A stretch of 64,000 nucleotides of DNA from GMQP-bins7 sp963776565 (GTDB taxonomy: Bacteria; Actinomycetota; Thermoleophilia; Gaiellales; Gaiellaceae), in the NCBI GenBank assembly GCA_963776565.1, contig CAVZNF010000004.1, positions 124,001 to 188,000 of the forward strand, read 5' to 3'. Numbering within the stretch: position 1 is the stretch's first letter; each line of letters starts with the position of its first letter. Below the pieces are notes generated by a model. The model had not been told where the DNA came from and did no database searches. It was given only the letters and a program-made list of their open reading frames with translations. Made by a program: the position numbers and the translations under genes. Of this stretch, positions 1 to 7,185 are shown in pieces.

Positions 1-413
1 GTCACGTTCGTGGGGCGCTCGACGGGCACGAGCACGTCGCGGAGCGACAGGCAACCCTCGTCGTCGAGCTCTATCTCGCGCGAGCTCTGTGTGATGACCG
101 GGTTCACGATCACGCGATCCTCACCGTCGTCCACGAACACGAAGAGCCTCCGGAGGACGCCGACCTGCGTGGCAGCGAGCCCGACGCCGCTCGCCTCGTG
201 CATCAGCGCGGTCATGCGCTCGACGAGGCGCTCGAGGTCGTCGTCGAAGGTCTCGACGTCCCGGGCCTTCATGCGGAGAACCGAGTCCCCGTACTGTCGA
301 ATGCGCGCGAGCGCGAGCTGGCGACGTGCCTCGCGCTCGAACTCCTGTCCCTCGTCTCCGCTGTCGTCGCCGTGATCGTGGTCGTGATCGTGGACGTGCT
401 CGTGGTCGGCCAT
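1..413 (-). CDS. def: peptide deformylase, partial (C-terminus beyond window)
   Basis: Removes the N-formyl group from nascent proteins, a cytosolic metal-dependent reaction. Reading down the minus strand from ATG 413-411, residues 76-83 give GVGLAATQ (motif 1) and residues 119-123 give EGCLS (motif 2, whose Cys is a metal ligand). Motif 3 (HEXDH) would lie past base 1, so the gene is cut by the window edge. Residues 4-14 alternate His with Asp, Glu or Val (six His), followed by an acidic stretch, before the usual start of the fold near residue 38 (RIRQYGDSVLR). That extension is unusual for the family. The start codon lies inside a 15-bp inverted repeat (407-446), so initiation may be controlled, or a later start may be used. 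Confidence 0.9.
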   Translation of the reverse strand, partial: MADHEHVHDHDHDHGDDSGDEGQEFEREARRQLALARIRQYGDSVLRMKARDVETFDDDLERLVERMTALMHEASGVGLAATQVGVLRRLFVFVDDGEDRVIVNPVITQSSREIELDDEGCLSLRDVLVPVERPTNV

Positions 414-446
414 CGCGCGGCGAGTTTAACCGCCGCGCGATGGCCG
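407..446. promoter_or_regulatory. 15-bp perfect inverted repeat over the def start codon
   Basis: Arms 407-421 (CGGCCATCGCGCGGC) and 432-446 (GCCGCGCGATGGCCG) are perfectly complementary around a 10-base spacer, 422-431. On the minus strand the spacer gives TAAACT, a plausible -10 box 9 bases before the def ATG. The ATG itself falls in the distal arm. The repeat starts 5 bases after the stop of the upstream minus-strand gene. It could be a terminator for that gene, a start-codon-sequestering hairpin or a protein-binding palindrome. The sequence alone does not choose between these. Confidence 0.6.
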
Positions 447-451
447 CATCT

Positions 452-1072
452 TCAGCTTCCGATGCCCGTCACTTGGCGGTCGAGTTCTGCCCCGCTCGCG
501 TCGATCGCGACGACGGCTATCGGCGTGATCCCTTTGAGGAAGTCGCCTTTCTTGAAGCGAAAGCCGAATGCACGGAGCTCTGTCCCAGGGACATCCGCCT
601 TCTGAATTTGGATCTCTCGCTGCGTGCCATCGCTCATAAGCACGCTCGCCCGAGCGACGTCACTTTCGACCAGACCGAAGAGTGAGGCGCTCTTGACGTC
701 AGCGACCACAGGGCCACCGTCGTAGCTAAGGGTGAACGACAGAGGACGCCCGTTAAGGGGATCGTCGGCCGTATTGCAGCCGCCGCCACGCTGGCGCGAC
801 GTCGCAGACGGCGCCTCCCAGACGCAGAGGTGCCCGGTTCGAGTCCGCTGAACGTAGACACCCTTCCCAGGTGAGCCCTCCGCCGCTGGGATGTCCGCGA
901 CTCGGACGAGTGGATCCTGGTCGATCGCAGCCGCGAGGTCGCTCCCGTCGTCGATGCGCGATGCGACTACGACACCAGCGAGAGCACATGCGAGGACGAC
1001 ACCGAGTCCAACGGCCGCCCAACGCCTGATCACGGGTCTCAGGGGGGCGGCTCTCCTTTGATCAGCGGACAT
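452..1072 (-). CDS. membrane-anchored exported protein of unknown function
   Basis: I do not recognise this 206-residue protein. It starts at ATG 1072-1070, preceded by a GGGGGAG ribosome binding site 5 bases upstream. A basic N-terminus precedes one hydrophobic segment (about residues 20-38), then a soluble region that should face outward. Two Cys (in the HLCVW and GGGCN contexts) could form a disulfide. The rest looks like a small beta-rich domain. The start overlaps the end of the upstream secreted protein by 11 bases, so the two are probably translated together. A lipoprotein is unlikely because no lipobox Cys follows the hydrophobic segment. Confidence 0.65.
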   Translation of the reverse strand: MSADQRRAAPLRPVIRRWAAVGLGVVLACALAGVVVASRIDDGSDLAAAIDQDPLVRVADIPAAEGSPGKGVYVQRTRTGHLCVWEAPSATSRQRGGGCNTADDPLNGRPLSFTLSYDGGPVVADVKSASLFGLVESDVARASVLMSDGTQREIQIQKADVPGTELRAFGFRFKKGDFLKGITPIAVVAIDASGAELDRQVTGIGS

Positions 1073-1395
1073 TGCAGCTCCCCCAGAAGTAGCTGTGCGA
1101 CACACAGTGAGCCTTGAATGTCCCTGGCCACGGCGCATATGTCTCCAGATAGTCCGAGGTGCCTCTCTTCGTGTTCTGCCAGCCGTACGTGGCAGCGTTG
1201 ATGAAGGTGACCGTCTTGTCGTAGCCGGAGCCGTAGGTCATGAAGTAATTGGCTAGCCAGTTCGAGCTGTACGTACTCCCCGCAGCCGCCCCCGGCGTCC
1301 ACTGCCGTGGCGGCGCGTACTGGTATGCGGCAAGGGCGGTCGACGCCAGAACGAGCAGCGACGACCGAAGAAACCGCGGCAACGAGGCGTCTCAT
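1062..1395 (-). CDS. small secreted protein of unknown function, frameshift in signal peptide
   Basis: The mature part reads in one frame from about 1382 down to the stop at 1062 and begins with a signal-peptide core (SLLVLASTALAA) followed by AYQYAPP. In that frame the only upstream start is TTG 1382 with no ribosome binding site. An ATG at 1395-1393 with a strong AGGAGTG 4 bases upstream sits in another frame and begins MRRLVA, a typical signal-peptide n-region. I infer one gene of about 110 residues with an indel near 1355-1382. The mature protein is rich in Tyr, Trp and Ser, with two Cys near the end (HCVSHSYFWGSC). No family recognised. Confidence 0.55.
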
Positions 1396-1495
1396 CCACA
1401 CTCCTTCTCGTAGTTCTGCTGGAGCAGTTGATGTATCCCGCGAGCGCGCGGCGCGCAATCCGCCAAAACGGCCATGTCCCTTTCAGACGAGGCCG

Positions 1496-3423
1496 CTAGG
1501 GCGACTGCGGATCGACGTCGACGACGGCGCTCAGACCGTCGCGGCGCATGGCCGGAGCTGCACTCGCGAGCACGGCTGCCGCACGACTCGCGAACGCCCG
1601 TGGCGAGTCGGTCTTCGCCAGCAGCTGAGCGCGATGGCGGCCTCGCAGACGCACGAGCGGAGCCGGCCCGAGCAGCCGTGCGGACGGCGTGTCGAGAGCG
1701 CCTCGAAGCTCCTTCAGCGCGCGGTACACGTCGCCAGGGTCAGGTCCGGATACGACGAGTGCAACAAGATGTGAAAAAGGCGGGTAGGAGAGCTCCTCGC
1801 GTCGAGCGAGCTCGTGCGCGAGGTATCCGGCGACGTCGTGGCGCACCGCGAACGTGAACGGCGTGGCGTCCGGCTGGAACGTCTGGATGATCACCCGGCC
1901 CGGTGCGTCGCGACCGCTCCGGCCCGCGAGCTGGGTGACGAGCTGGAAGGTCCGCTCCTCGGAGCGAAAGTCGGGAAAGGCGAGGCCGGCATCGGCGTCG
2001 ACGACCGCGGCGACCTCGACGCCCGGGAAGTGGTGGCCCTTCGCGACCATCTGCGTCCCGATGAGCGCAGCCGAGCGCGCGGCGCCGAAACGCTCGAGCG
2101 CCTCCTGGAGCGCGCCAGGGCGGGCCGCCGTGTCCGCGTCGAGCCGGATCCGCTCGAGTCCTGGAACCCGGCGAGCAAGCTCGCCGTCGAGGCGCTGCGT
2201 GCCCGCGCCGATCCTCGCGAGCTCCACCGAGCCGCACTCCGGACAGGAGTCCGGCAGCTCCGTCGAGTAGCCGCAGTGATGGCAGTGGAGACGTGAGTCC
2301 GCATGCAGTGTCAACGCGATGTCGCAACTTCGGCAGCGGCGAGTCGTCCCGCACGAGCGGCAGTGGATCGCACCGGACATGCCTCGCCGGTTGAGAAGCA
2401 GGATCGCCCGGCCGCCGCGCTCTGCGACCGACGAGAGCTCGGCAAGAAGGGGGGCGGACAACGGATAGCCGGCCTCGCGCCGGAGGTCGACGAGCTTGAC
2501 CGTCGGCATCGGAGCGCCGATGCGCGACGGAAGGCCGAGCCGCTCGAGTCGCGACCAGCTCTCTGCACGCGGAGTCGCGCTGCCGTACACGGCGACGGCA
2601 CCTTCGATCGCGGCGCGCTTGGCGGCGACCGTGCGCGCGTCGTACCGTGGATCCGACTCCTGCTTGAACGATGCGTCGTGCTCCTCGTCGACAACGACGA
2701 GGCCCAAGCGCGCTACCGGCGCGAAGATCGCCGATCGAGCCCCGACGACGACCGGCGCGGCGCCCGGACGAGATCCGCGCGCGCTCGTCGCGGCGCTCCG
2801 CCTCGGTCAGCCCCGAGTGGAGAACCGCAACCCGATCGCCGAAGCGTGCGCGAAAGCGTCCGACGGTCTGCGGCGTCAACGCGATCTCCGGGACGAGCAC
2901 GATGACGGCGCGCCCCAGCTCGAGCGCTGCGGCTGCCGCTTGCAGATAGACCTCGGTCTTCCCGCTTCCGGTCGGCCCGTGGAGCAGCACGTGACCTCCC
3001 GAGGCCGCCGAGCGCTGCAACGATCCGCGCGACAGCGTCGCGCTGTTCCGCCGTCAGCTCATCCGGTTCGGGCTCGCCGACGAACCCGCCGTCGGACGGC
3101 TCGCGCGGCGGACCGCGCCGCGTTCGCGCATGCGGAGCAACCAGCGCCAGCGCCCGGGCAGGCGTCGACCCGTAGTAGTCGGCGAGCCAGAGCGCGAGCT
3201 CGACGAGTGGCGCCGGCACCCGGTCGACGACGGCGCCCGCATCGGAGATGTCGACACCACTCGGAGCCGTGACGTCGAGGTCGACGACGACGCCACGCAC
3301 GTTGCGCGCGCCGAGCTGAATCGCGACGACATCACCTTGCGCGACGTCGTCCGAAACGCGATACGTGAACGGACGAGCGAGGGCGCGCGCGGTGACGAGA
3401 GGGTAGATCTCTGCAAGCCGCAC
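1496..3423 (-). CDS. priA: primosomal protein N' (PriA helicase), two frameshifts
   Basis: DEXH helicase that restarts stalled replication forks by reloading DnaB. From GTG 3423 the N-terminal DNA-binding domain reads to about 3015, the Walker A part (GPTGSGKTEVYLQAA) lies in a second frame to about 2770, and the rest in a third frame. That last part holds the DEEHD box, the Cys-rich zinc segment (CRSCGTTRRCRSCD, CHHCGYS, CPECGS) and GTQMVAKGHHFPGV. Intact Walker A and DEEH motifs imply an active helicase. Many actinobacterial PriA proteins have lost these motifs, so this copy is conserved in that respect. The two frame changes in an otherwise complete protein are most likely assembly indels. 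A TACGCT box lies 8 bases before the start. Confidence 0.9.
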
Positions 3424-3459
3424 CGCGGGCGAGCGTAGCCGCGCGCCCGGAGTGCGACC

Positions 3460-4176
3460 TCAGGCGGTCGCGACCTGCTTGGGCTTGCGGAAGAAGAAGT
3501 ACAGCGTCGGCGCTGCAAGCGCCGCGAATGCGACGACCAGCAGCACTTCGCTTTCCGGGATCACGCCTGCCTCGGCCAGTTCGTGCAAACCGAAGGCGAG
3601 GAGATAGCCCGCGAACACCAGGAGCAGCGCGCTCGTCGCAGTGAAGAACGCGCGAAGGTTCAGGCGATGCGAGCCACGGTAGAACAGGTAGCCAAGGCCG
3701 ACAGCGGCGACGCCGCCGATGATCGCCGCGACGAGCGAGATGAGCCCATTCGTCCCTTCAACCGAGCTGAAGAGGAACAGCGCCGTCTCGACGCCTTCGC
3801 GTGCGACCCCGAGAAAGACCACGAGCCCGAGACCGAGCGCGGAGCCAGCATCGAGCGCGGCCTGCGTTCGCCCCTCGATCTCCCCACGCAGCGTCCGCGC
3901 ACGGTTGCGCATCCAGAAGATCATCCAGGTGAGCAGTCCAGCGGCCGCGAGCATCACGATGCCTTCGAAGACCGCTTCGGAGCGACCTTCCAGCTCCGAG
4001 CCGGCCGCGAAGAGAGCGATTCCGACGCCGAAGCTCAGCGCCAAGGCAGCGGCGACAGCGACCCAGACGGCGAAAAAGCCGTCACGTCGACCCGTGCGAT
4101 CGAGAAACGCGAGAACGATGCCGACGACGAGCGATGCCTCGAAGCCCTCACGAAGAACGACAACCCCAGCACCCAT
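3460..4176 (-). CDS. efeU: FTR1-family iron permease (EfeU-like)
   Basis: Inner-membrane permease of 238 residues for ferric/ferrous iron uptake. The two family motifs are present: REGFE in the first helix (residues 9-13) and REGVE in the fourth (near residue 130), whose Glu residues carry iron. About seven hydrophobic segments can be traced. Start ATG 4176-4174 has a GGTGAGGAAGC ribosome binding site. No EfeO or EfeB partner is adjacent, so it may act with a partner elsewhere. It is divergent from a DtxR-family regulator, and the perfect palindrome between them at 4211-4236 makes metal-dependent repression likely. The final residues KPKQVATA form a short cytoplasmic tail. Confidence 0.88.
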   Translation of the reverse strand: MGAGVVVLREGFEASLVVGIVLAFLDRTGRRDGFFAVWVAVAAALALSFGVGIALFAAGSELEGRSEAVFEGIVMLAAAGLLTWMIFWMRNRARTLRGEIEGRTQAALDAGSALGLGLVVFLGVAREGVETALFLFSSVEGTNGLISLVAAIIGGVAAVGLGYLFYRGSHRLNLRAFFTATSALLLVFAGYLLAFGLHELAEAGVIPESEVLLVVAFAALAAPTLYFFFRKPKQVATA

Positions 4177-4210
4177 GCTTCCTCACCGCTCCTTTGCCGG
4201 ACGAATACTC

Positions 4211-4236
4211 TCGATGTAAGGGTCGCCTTACATCGA
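4211..4236. promoter_or_regulatory. 26-bp palindromic operator between FTR1 and DtxR genes
   Basis: Two perfect 11-base arms, TCGATGTAAGG and CCTTACATCGA, flank the 4-base spacer GTCG. The site lies 34 bases upstream of the permease start and 50 bases upstream of the dtxR start, with a TATAGT -10-like box at 4248-4253 on the dtxR side. Its size and position fit a DtxR/MntR-type operator controlling both directions. The arm sequence differs from the classic IdeR box (TTAGGTTAG half sites). Assignment to the neighbouring regulator is inference. Confidence 0.75.
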
Positions 4237-4286
4237 CCGCGCGGGACTATAGTGGCCACCGCGACAGCCGTCAACAAGGAGGCGAC

Positions 4287-4973
4287 ATGGCCCAGGGCCA
4301 CGGGCACTCGGTCGACGAGTACCTCGAGACCATCTACTTCCTCGCCTTCCCGATCGGCGAGTATCGCCCTGCGACGGGCGCCACAGCAATCGCGTCCCGC
4401 GTCGCCGAGATGCTCGGCGTCTCGCGCGCGTCGGCCGGCGAGATGCTGAAGCGACTCGAGGCCGACGGTCTCGTCGAGCGCGGCGAGCAGAAGGAAGCGA
4501 TCCTCACGCCCGAAGGCGCCGAGCGCGCAAAGGGCGTCGTGCGCAAGCACCGGATCATCGAGCGCTTCCTCACGGACTTCATGGGCTACACGGCTGCCGA
4601 ATCGCACGTGCACGCGGACGAACTCGGCGACACGTTCACCGACGAGATGATCGAACGGATCAACGAGCGCCTCGGCGGCCCCGACCGCTGCCCGCACGGG
4701 TGGCCGGTCGACACGGAGTTCGAGCAGGCCGAGAACGCGGAGCTCGTCGCACTGGCGGAGCTGGAAGTCGGACGTGAGGGTCGCATCGTTCGGCTCGCCG
4801 AGCACGACGGCGATCTCCTCCACTGGTTCTACGACGAAGGCCTCGTCCCCGGATCGGCGGTCTCGGTCGTGTCGGCACAACCCGCTGCCGAGCAGCTCAC
4901 TATTGCGATCGACGGATCGGAGCGCGCGATCAGCGAGCGGGCAGCGGACGGGATCTACGTCCGAGCAGCTTGA
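4287..4973 (+). CDS. DtxR/MntR-family metal-dependent repressor
   Basis: A 228-residue iron- or manganese-responsive repressor. It has an N-terminal winged helix (HSVDEYLETIYFL to LVERG), a dimerisation/metal domain (RKHRIIERFLTDFMGY to CPHGWPVD) and a C-terminal FeoA/SH3-like domain from about residue 160. The start is fixed by AAGGAGG just before ATG 4287. Gapless alignment by eye to DtxR keeps the ancillary metal ligands (His79, Glu83 and His98 equivalents). The primary-site positions Cys102, Glu105 and His106 become Asp, Gly and Asp, and Met10 becomes Glu. Metal choice is therefore uncertain. The divergent FTR1 gene suggests iron, and the palindrome at 4211-4236 is the probable binding site. 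Confidence 0.87.
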   Translation: MAQGHGHSVDEYLETIYFLAFPIGEYRPATGATAIASRVAEMLGVSRASAGEMLKRLEADGLVERGEQKEAILTPEGAERAKGVVRKHRIIERFLTDFMGYTAAESHVHADELGDTFTDEMIERINERLGGPDRCPHGWPVDTEFEQAENAELVALAELEVGREGRIVRLAEHDGDLLHWFYDEGLVPGSAVSVVSAQPAAEQLTIAIDGSERAISERAADGIYVRAA

Positions 4974-5076
4974 GCTCGGCTTTACGAATCGCTCACGCTC
5001 TCCTTCGTCCCCGATCACACGACGGTGCCAGCATGCGCCGGACACTCGGGGGAGATCGAAAGGAGACTGGAGACAT

Positions 5077-5664
5077 ATGAGACTGAATCGACATGCGGTT
5101 GGCGTCTTCGCGGCGTCCGCGACGCTCCTGGTCGGGGGAGGCGCCGCACTTGCGGCCTCTGCCGACGGCGACCGCGGAAGCATGTGCGAGCAGCGCCTCG
5201 CCAAGATCGCCGAGAACCGCGGCGTCTCGGTCGAGCAGCTGCAGGCAGACATCAAGTCGCGCTTGCTCGCTCGCATCGACGGTGCGGAGAAGGCCGGCCG
5301 GATCTCGTCCGAGCGTGCGGCGCAGCTGCGCGAGCGCGTTTCGGCGGGAAGCCTCTGCGGCGCACGACAGCACGTGAGGGCGCGGATCGCCGCTCGTTCG
5401 CTGCTCAAGGCGGCGGCCGACTTCCTCGATCTGAACCGCGAGCAGCTACGCGCTCAGCTGCCCGGCACCTCGCTCGCCGGTCTCGCGCAGAAGCAGGGAA
5501 AGAGCGTCTCGGCGCTCGAGGCCGCGATGGTGGCGCCTGCGAAGGCCCGCCTGGCCAAGGCGGTCGCGGACAAGAAGCTCTCGCAAGACCGCGCGGACGA
5601 GATCCTCGCGAAGCTCGAGCAAGGCGCCGAGCGGCTCGCGACGCACGTCTTCACCAAGAAGTAG
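5077..5664 (+). CDS. secreted helical protein of unknown function
   Basis: A 195-residue protein starting at ATG 5077 behind an AGGAGACTGGAGA ribosome binding region. Residues 1-27 form a signal peptide (FAASATLLVGGGAALAAS). The mature protein is nearly all amphipathic helix and contains two related halves of the form GVSVEQLQADIKSRLLARIDGA ... ISSERAAQLRERV and GKSVSALEAAMVAPAKARL ... LSQDRADEILAKLEQ. This pattern occurs in uncharacterised secreted proteins of actinobacteria and firmicutes. Two Cys (MCEQRL, SLCGAR) may form a disulfide. Monocistronic, ended by the hairpin at 5687-5717. No function can be assigned. Confidence 0.75.
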   Translation: MRLNRHAVGVFAASATLLVGGGAALAASADGDRGSMCEQRLAKIAENRGVSVEQLQADIKSRLLARIDGAEKAGRISSERAAQLRERVSAGSLCGARQHVRARIAARSLLKAAADFLDLNREQLRAQLPGTSLAGLAQKQGKSVSALEAAMVAPAKARLAKAVADKKLSQDRADEILAKLEQGAERLATHVFTKK

Positions 5665-5686
5665 GACGGCGCAACAGGCTCATCGA

Positions 5687-5717
5687 CGATGAGGCCCTTC
5701 GGGGCCTCATCGTTCTT
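5687..5717 (+). terminator. intrinsic terminator with UUCG tetraloop
   Basis: Perfect 11-bp stem (CGATGAGGCCC at 5687-5697 and GGGCCTCATCG at 5702-5712) closed by TTCG, followed by TTCTT. It lies 22 bases after the stop of the secreted helical protein and in the right orientation to end it. Confidence 0.85.
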
Positions 5718-5731
5718 AGACAACTCTTAGA
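5714..5731. repeat. direct repeat TCTTAGA x2, 11-base period
   Basis: TCTTAGA occurs at 5714-5720 and 5725-5731, one helical turn apart, directly after the terminator stem in unusually AT-rich sequence. The spacing resembles tandem boxes of OmpR/PhoP-type regulators, but no plus-strand gene follows before metK, which is on the other strand. The remaining bases 5732-5812 show a weak inverted repeat (GATCGGA...TCCGATC) and nothing else I can support. Confidence 0.3.
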
Positions 5732-5812
5732 AGACTCACAGAGCATTTTCAGGCCCGCACGATTGGATCGGACAGGTAACTCCCTCCGATCGACTGCCCT
5801 CCGTCTTGCGCA

Positions 5813-5878
5813 GGTCGGGATCTGCGAATGCAGATCCCGACCGCGTGAGATCCCTGAAGGCGGTCGCTTCGCGACCGC
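5813..5878. repeat. double-hairpin element, copy A
   Basis: A 13-bp perfect hairpin (arms 5813-5825 and 5830-5842, loop GAAT), 5 bases, the 12-mer AGATCCCTGAAG (5848-5859), then at once an 8-bp perfect hairpin (arms 5860-5867 and 5871-5878, loop TTC). Copy B at 49272-49340 has the same architecture and the identical 12-mer, with different stem sequences. Both copies lie between convergent genes, 20-23 bases beyond the stop of the minus-strand gene (here metK). A terminator or REP-like role is inferred. Confidence 0.7.
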
Positions 5879-5901
5879 ATCACTGCGAACCATCTTCCGC
5901 G

Positions 5902-7152
5902 CTAGGCGCGTGATTCCGCGAGCACGCCCGCAGCTGCGCGCAGCGCGTCGGCCTTGTCCGTGCGCTCCCACGTGAAGTCGCGATCGTCACGGCCGAAGTG
6001 CCCGTACGCCGCGGTCTTCGCGTAGATGGGTCGCATCAGATCGAGGTCGCGGATGATCGCGCCGGGGCGAAGGTCGAAGTGCTCGGCGACCAAGGCCTCG
6101 ATGCGGGCGAGCGGAATGGTCTCGGTGCCGAAGCAGTCGACGTTCACGCTCATCGGATGCGCGACTCCGATCGCGTAGGCGACCTGCAGCTGGCAGCGGT
6201 CGGCGAGCCCCGCGGCGACGACGTTCTTCGCGACGTAGCGCGCCGCATACGCGGCTGAGCGGTCGACCTTCGTCGGATCCTTGCCCGAGAACGCGCCGCC
6301 GCCGTGCGGAGCCGCGCCGCCGTACGTGTCCACCACGATCTTGCGGCCGGTGAGGCCCGTGTCCCCCATCGGGCCGCCGATCACGAACTTGCCGGTCGGG
6401 TTCACGTAGAGGAAGTCCTTCGCGTTGAGCCGTGCCGGGTCGTAGAGATCCCGTGCGTCGGCGTGCAGGATCGGCTCGACGACATGCTCGAGGAGGTCGG
6501 GCTTGAGGAGGGTCTCGACATCGAGACCGTCGCGATGCTGCGTCGACAGAAGAACGCGCTCGATCTCGACGGGCCTCTGAACGCCGTGCTCGTCGACCTC
6601 GTATCGCACCGTCACCTGCGACTTGCCGTCGGGACGTAGGTACGGGAGCACGTTCGCCTTGCGGACCTCGGCCATGCGTCGCGCGAGCTTGTGCGCGAGC
6701 GTGATCGGCATCGGCATGAGCTCCTCGGTCTCGCGGGTCGCGTACCCGAACATCATTCCCTGGTCACCCGCGCCGACGAGGTCGATCGGGTCGGTCTCGC
6801 CGCGCTGGGCCTCGTACGACGTATCGACGCCCTGGGCGATGTCGGGCGACTGACCGTCGATCGCGACCACGACCCCACAGGTCTCGTAGTCGAATCCGTA
6901 CTTGGCGCGCGTGTACCCGATCTCGGCGATCCGGTCGCGGACGACCGAGCGGATGTCGACGTACGTCTCGGTGGTGATCTCTCCCGCGACGACGACGAGC
7001 CCGGTCGTGATCAGCGTCTCACAGGCGACGCGCGCATTCTTGTCGTGCGTGAGGATCGCGTCGAGGACGGAGTCCGAGATCTGGTCGGCGATCTTGTCGG
7101 GATGGCCTTCGGTGACCGACTCCGACGTGAACGAGAACGAGCGCGCCGCCAT
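5902..7152 (-). CDS. metK: S-adenosylmethionine synthetase
   Basis: Makes S-adenosylmethionine from methionine and ATP in the cytosol. At 416 residues it is full length for the family. Signatures include SESVTEGHPDKIADQ (ATP/Mg site, residues 9-23), GAGDQGMMFGYA (about 126-137) and GGGAFSGKDPTKVDRS. It is the last gene of the aroF-aroA-cmk-plsC-der-gpsA-metK series, 33 bases after gpsA. A TAGCCT box 8 bases before the ATG and a small hairpin (7163-7177) in the gap suggest it may also have its own promoter. No SAM riboswitch fits in the 33-base gap. Downstream lies the double-hairpin element. Confidence 0.97.
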   Translation of the reverse strand: MAARSFSFTSESVTEGHPDKIADQISDSVLDAILTHDKNARVACETLITTGLVVVAGEITTETYVDIRSVVRDRIAEIGYTRAKYGFDYETCGVVVAIDGQSPDIAQGVDTSYEAQRGETDPIDLVGAGDQGMMFGYATRETEELMPMPITLAHKLARRMAEVRKANVLPYLRPDGKSQVTVRYEVDEHGVQRPVEIERVLLSTQHRDGLDVETLLKPDLLEHVVEPILHADARDLYDPARLNAKDFLYVNPTGKFVIGGPMGDTGLTGRKIVVDTYGGAAPHGGGAFSGKDPTKVDRSAAYAARYVAKNVVAAGLADRCQLQVAYAIGVAHPMSVNVDCFGTETIPLARIEALVAEHFDLRPGAIIRDLDLMRPIYAKTAAYGHFGRDDRDFTWERTDKADALRAAAGVLAESRA

Positions 7153-7185
7153 GGCGCGAAAGGCTACCTGCGGTAGCAGGCGCGC

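Noticed and set aside
836..855. GGTTCGAGTCC resembling a tRNA T-arm
   Set aside because: It lies inside a convincing coding sequence on the other strand (452-1072), and no acceptor stem, D-arm or anticodon arm can be placed around it.
7153..7185. SAM riboswitch upstream of metK
   Set aside because: The gap is only 33 bases and holds a single 6-bp hairpin, too small for any SAM riboswitch class.
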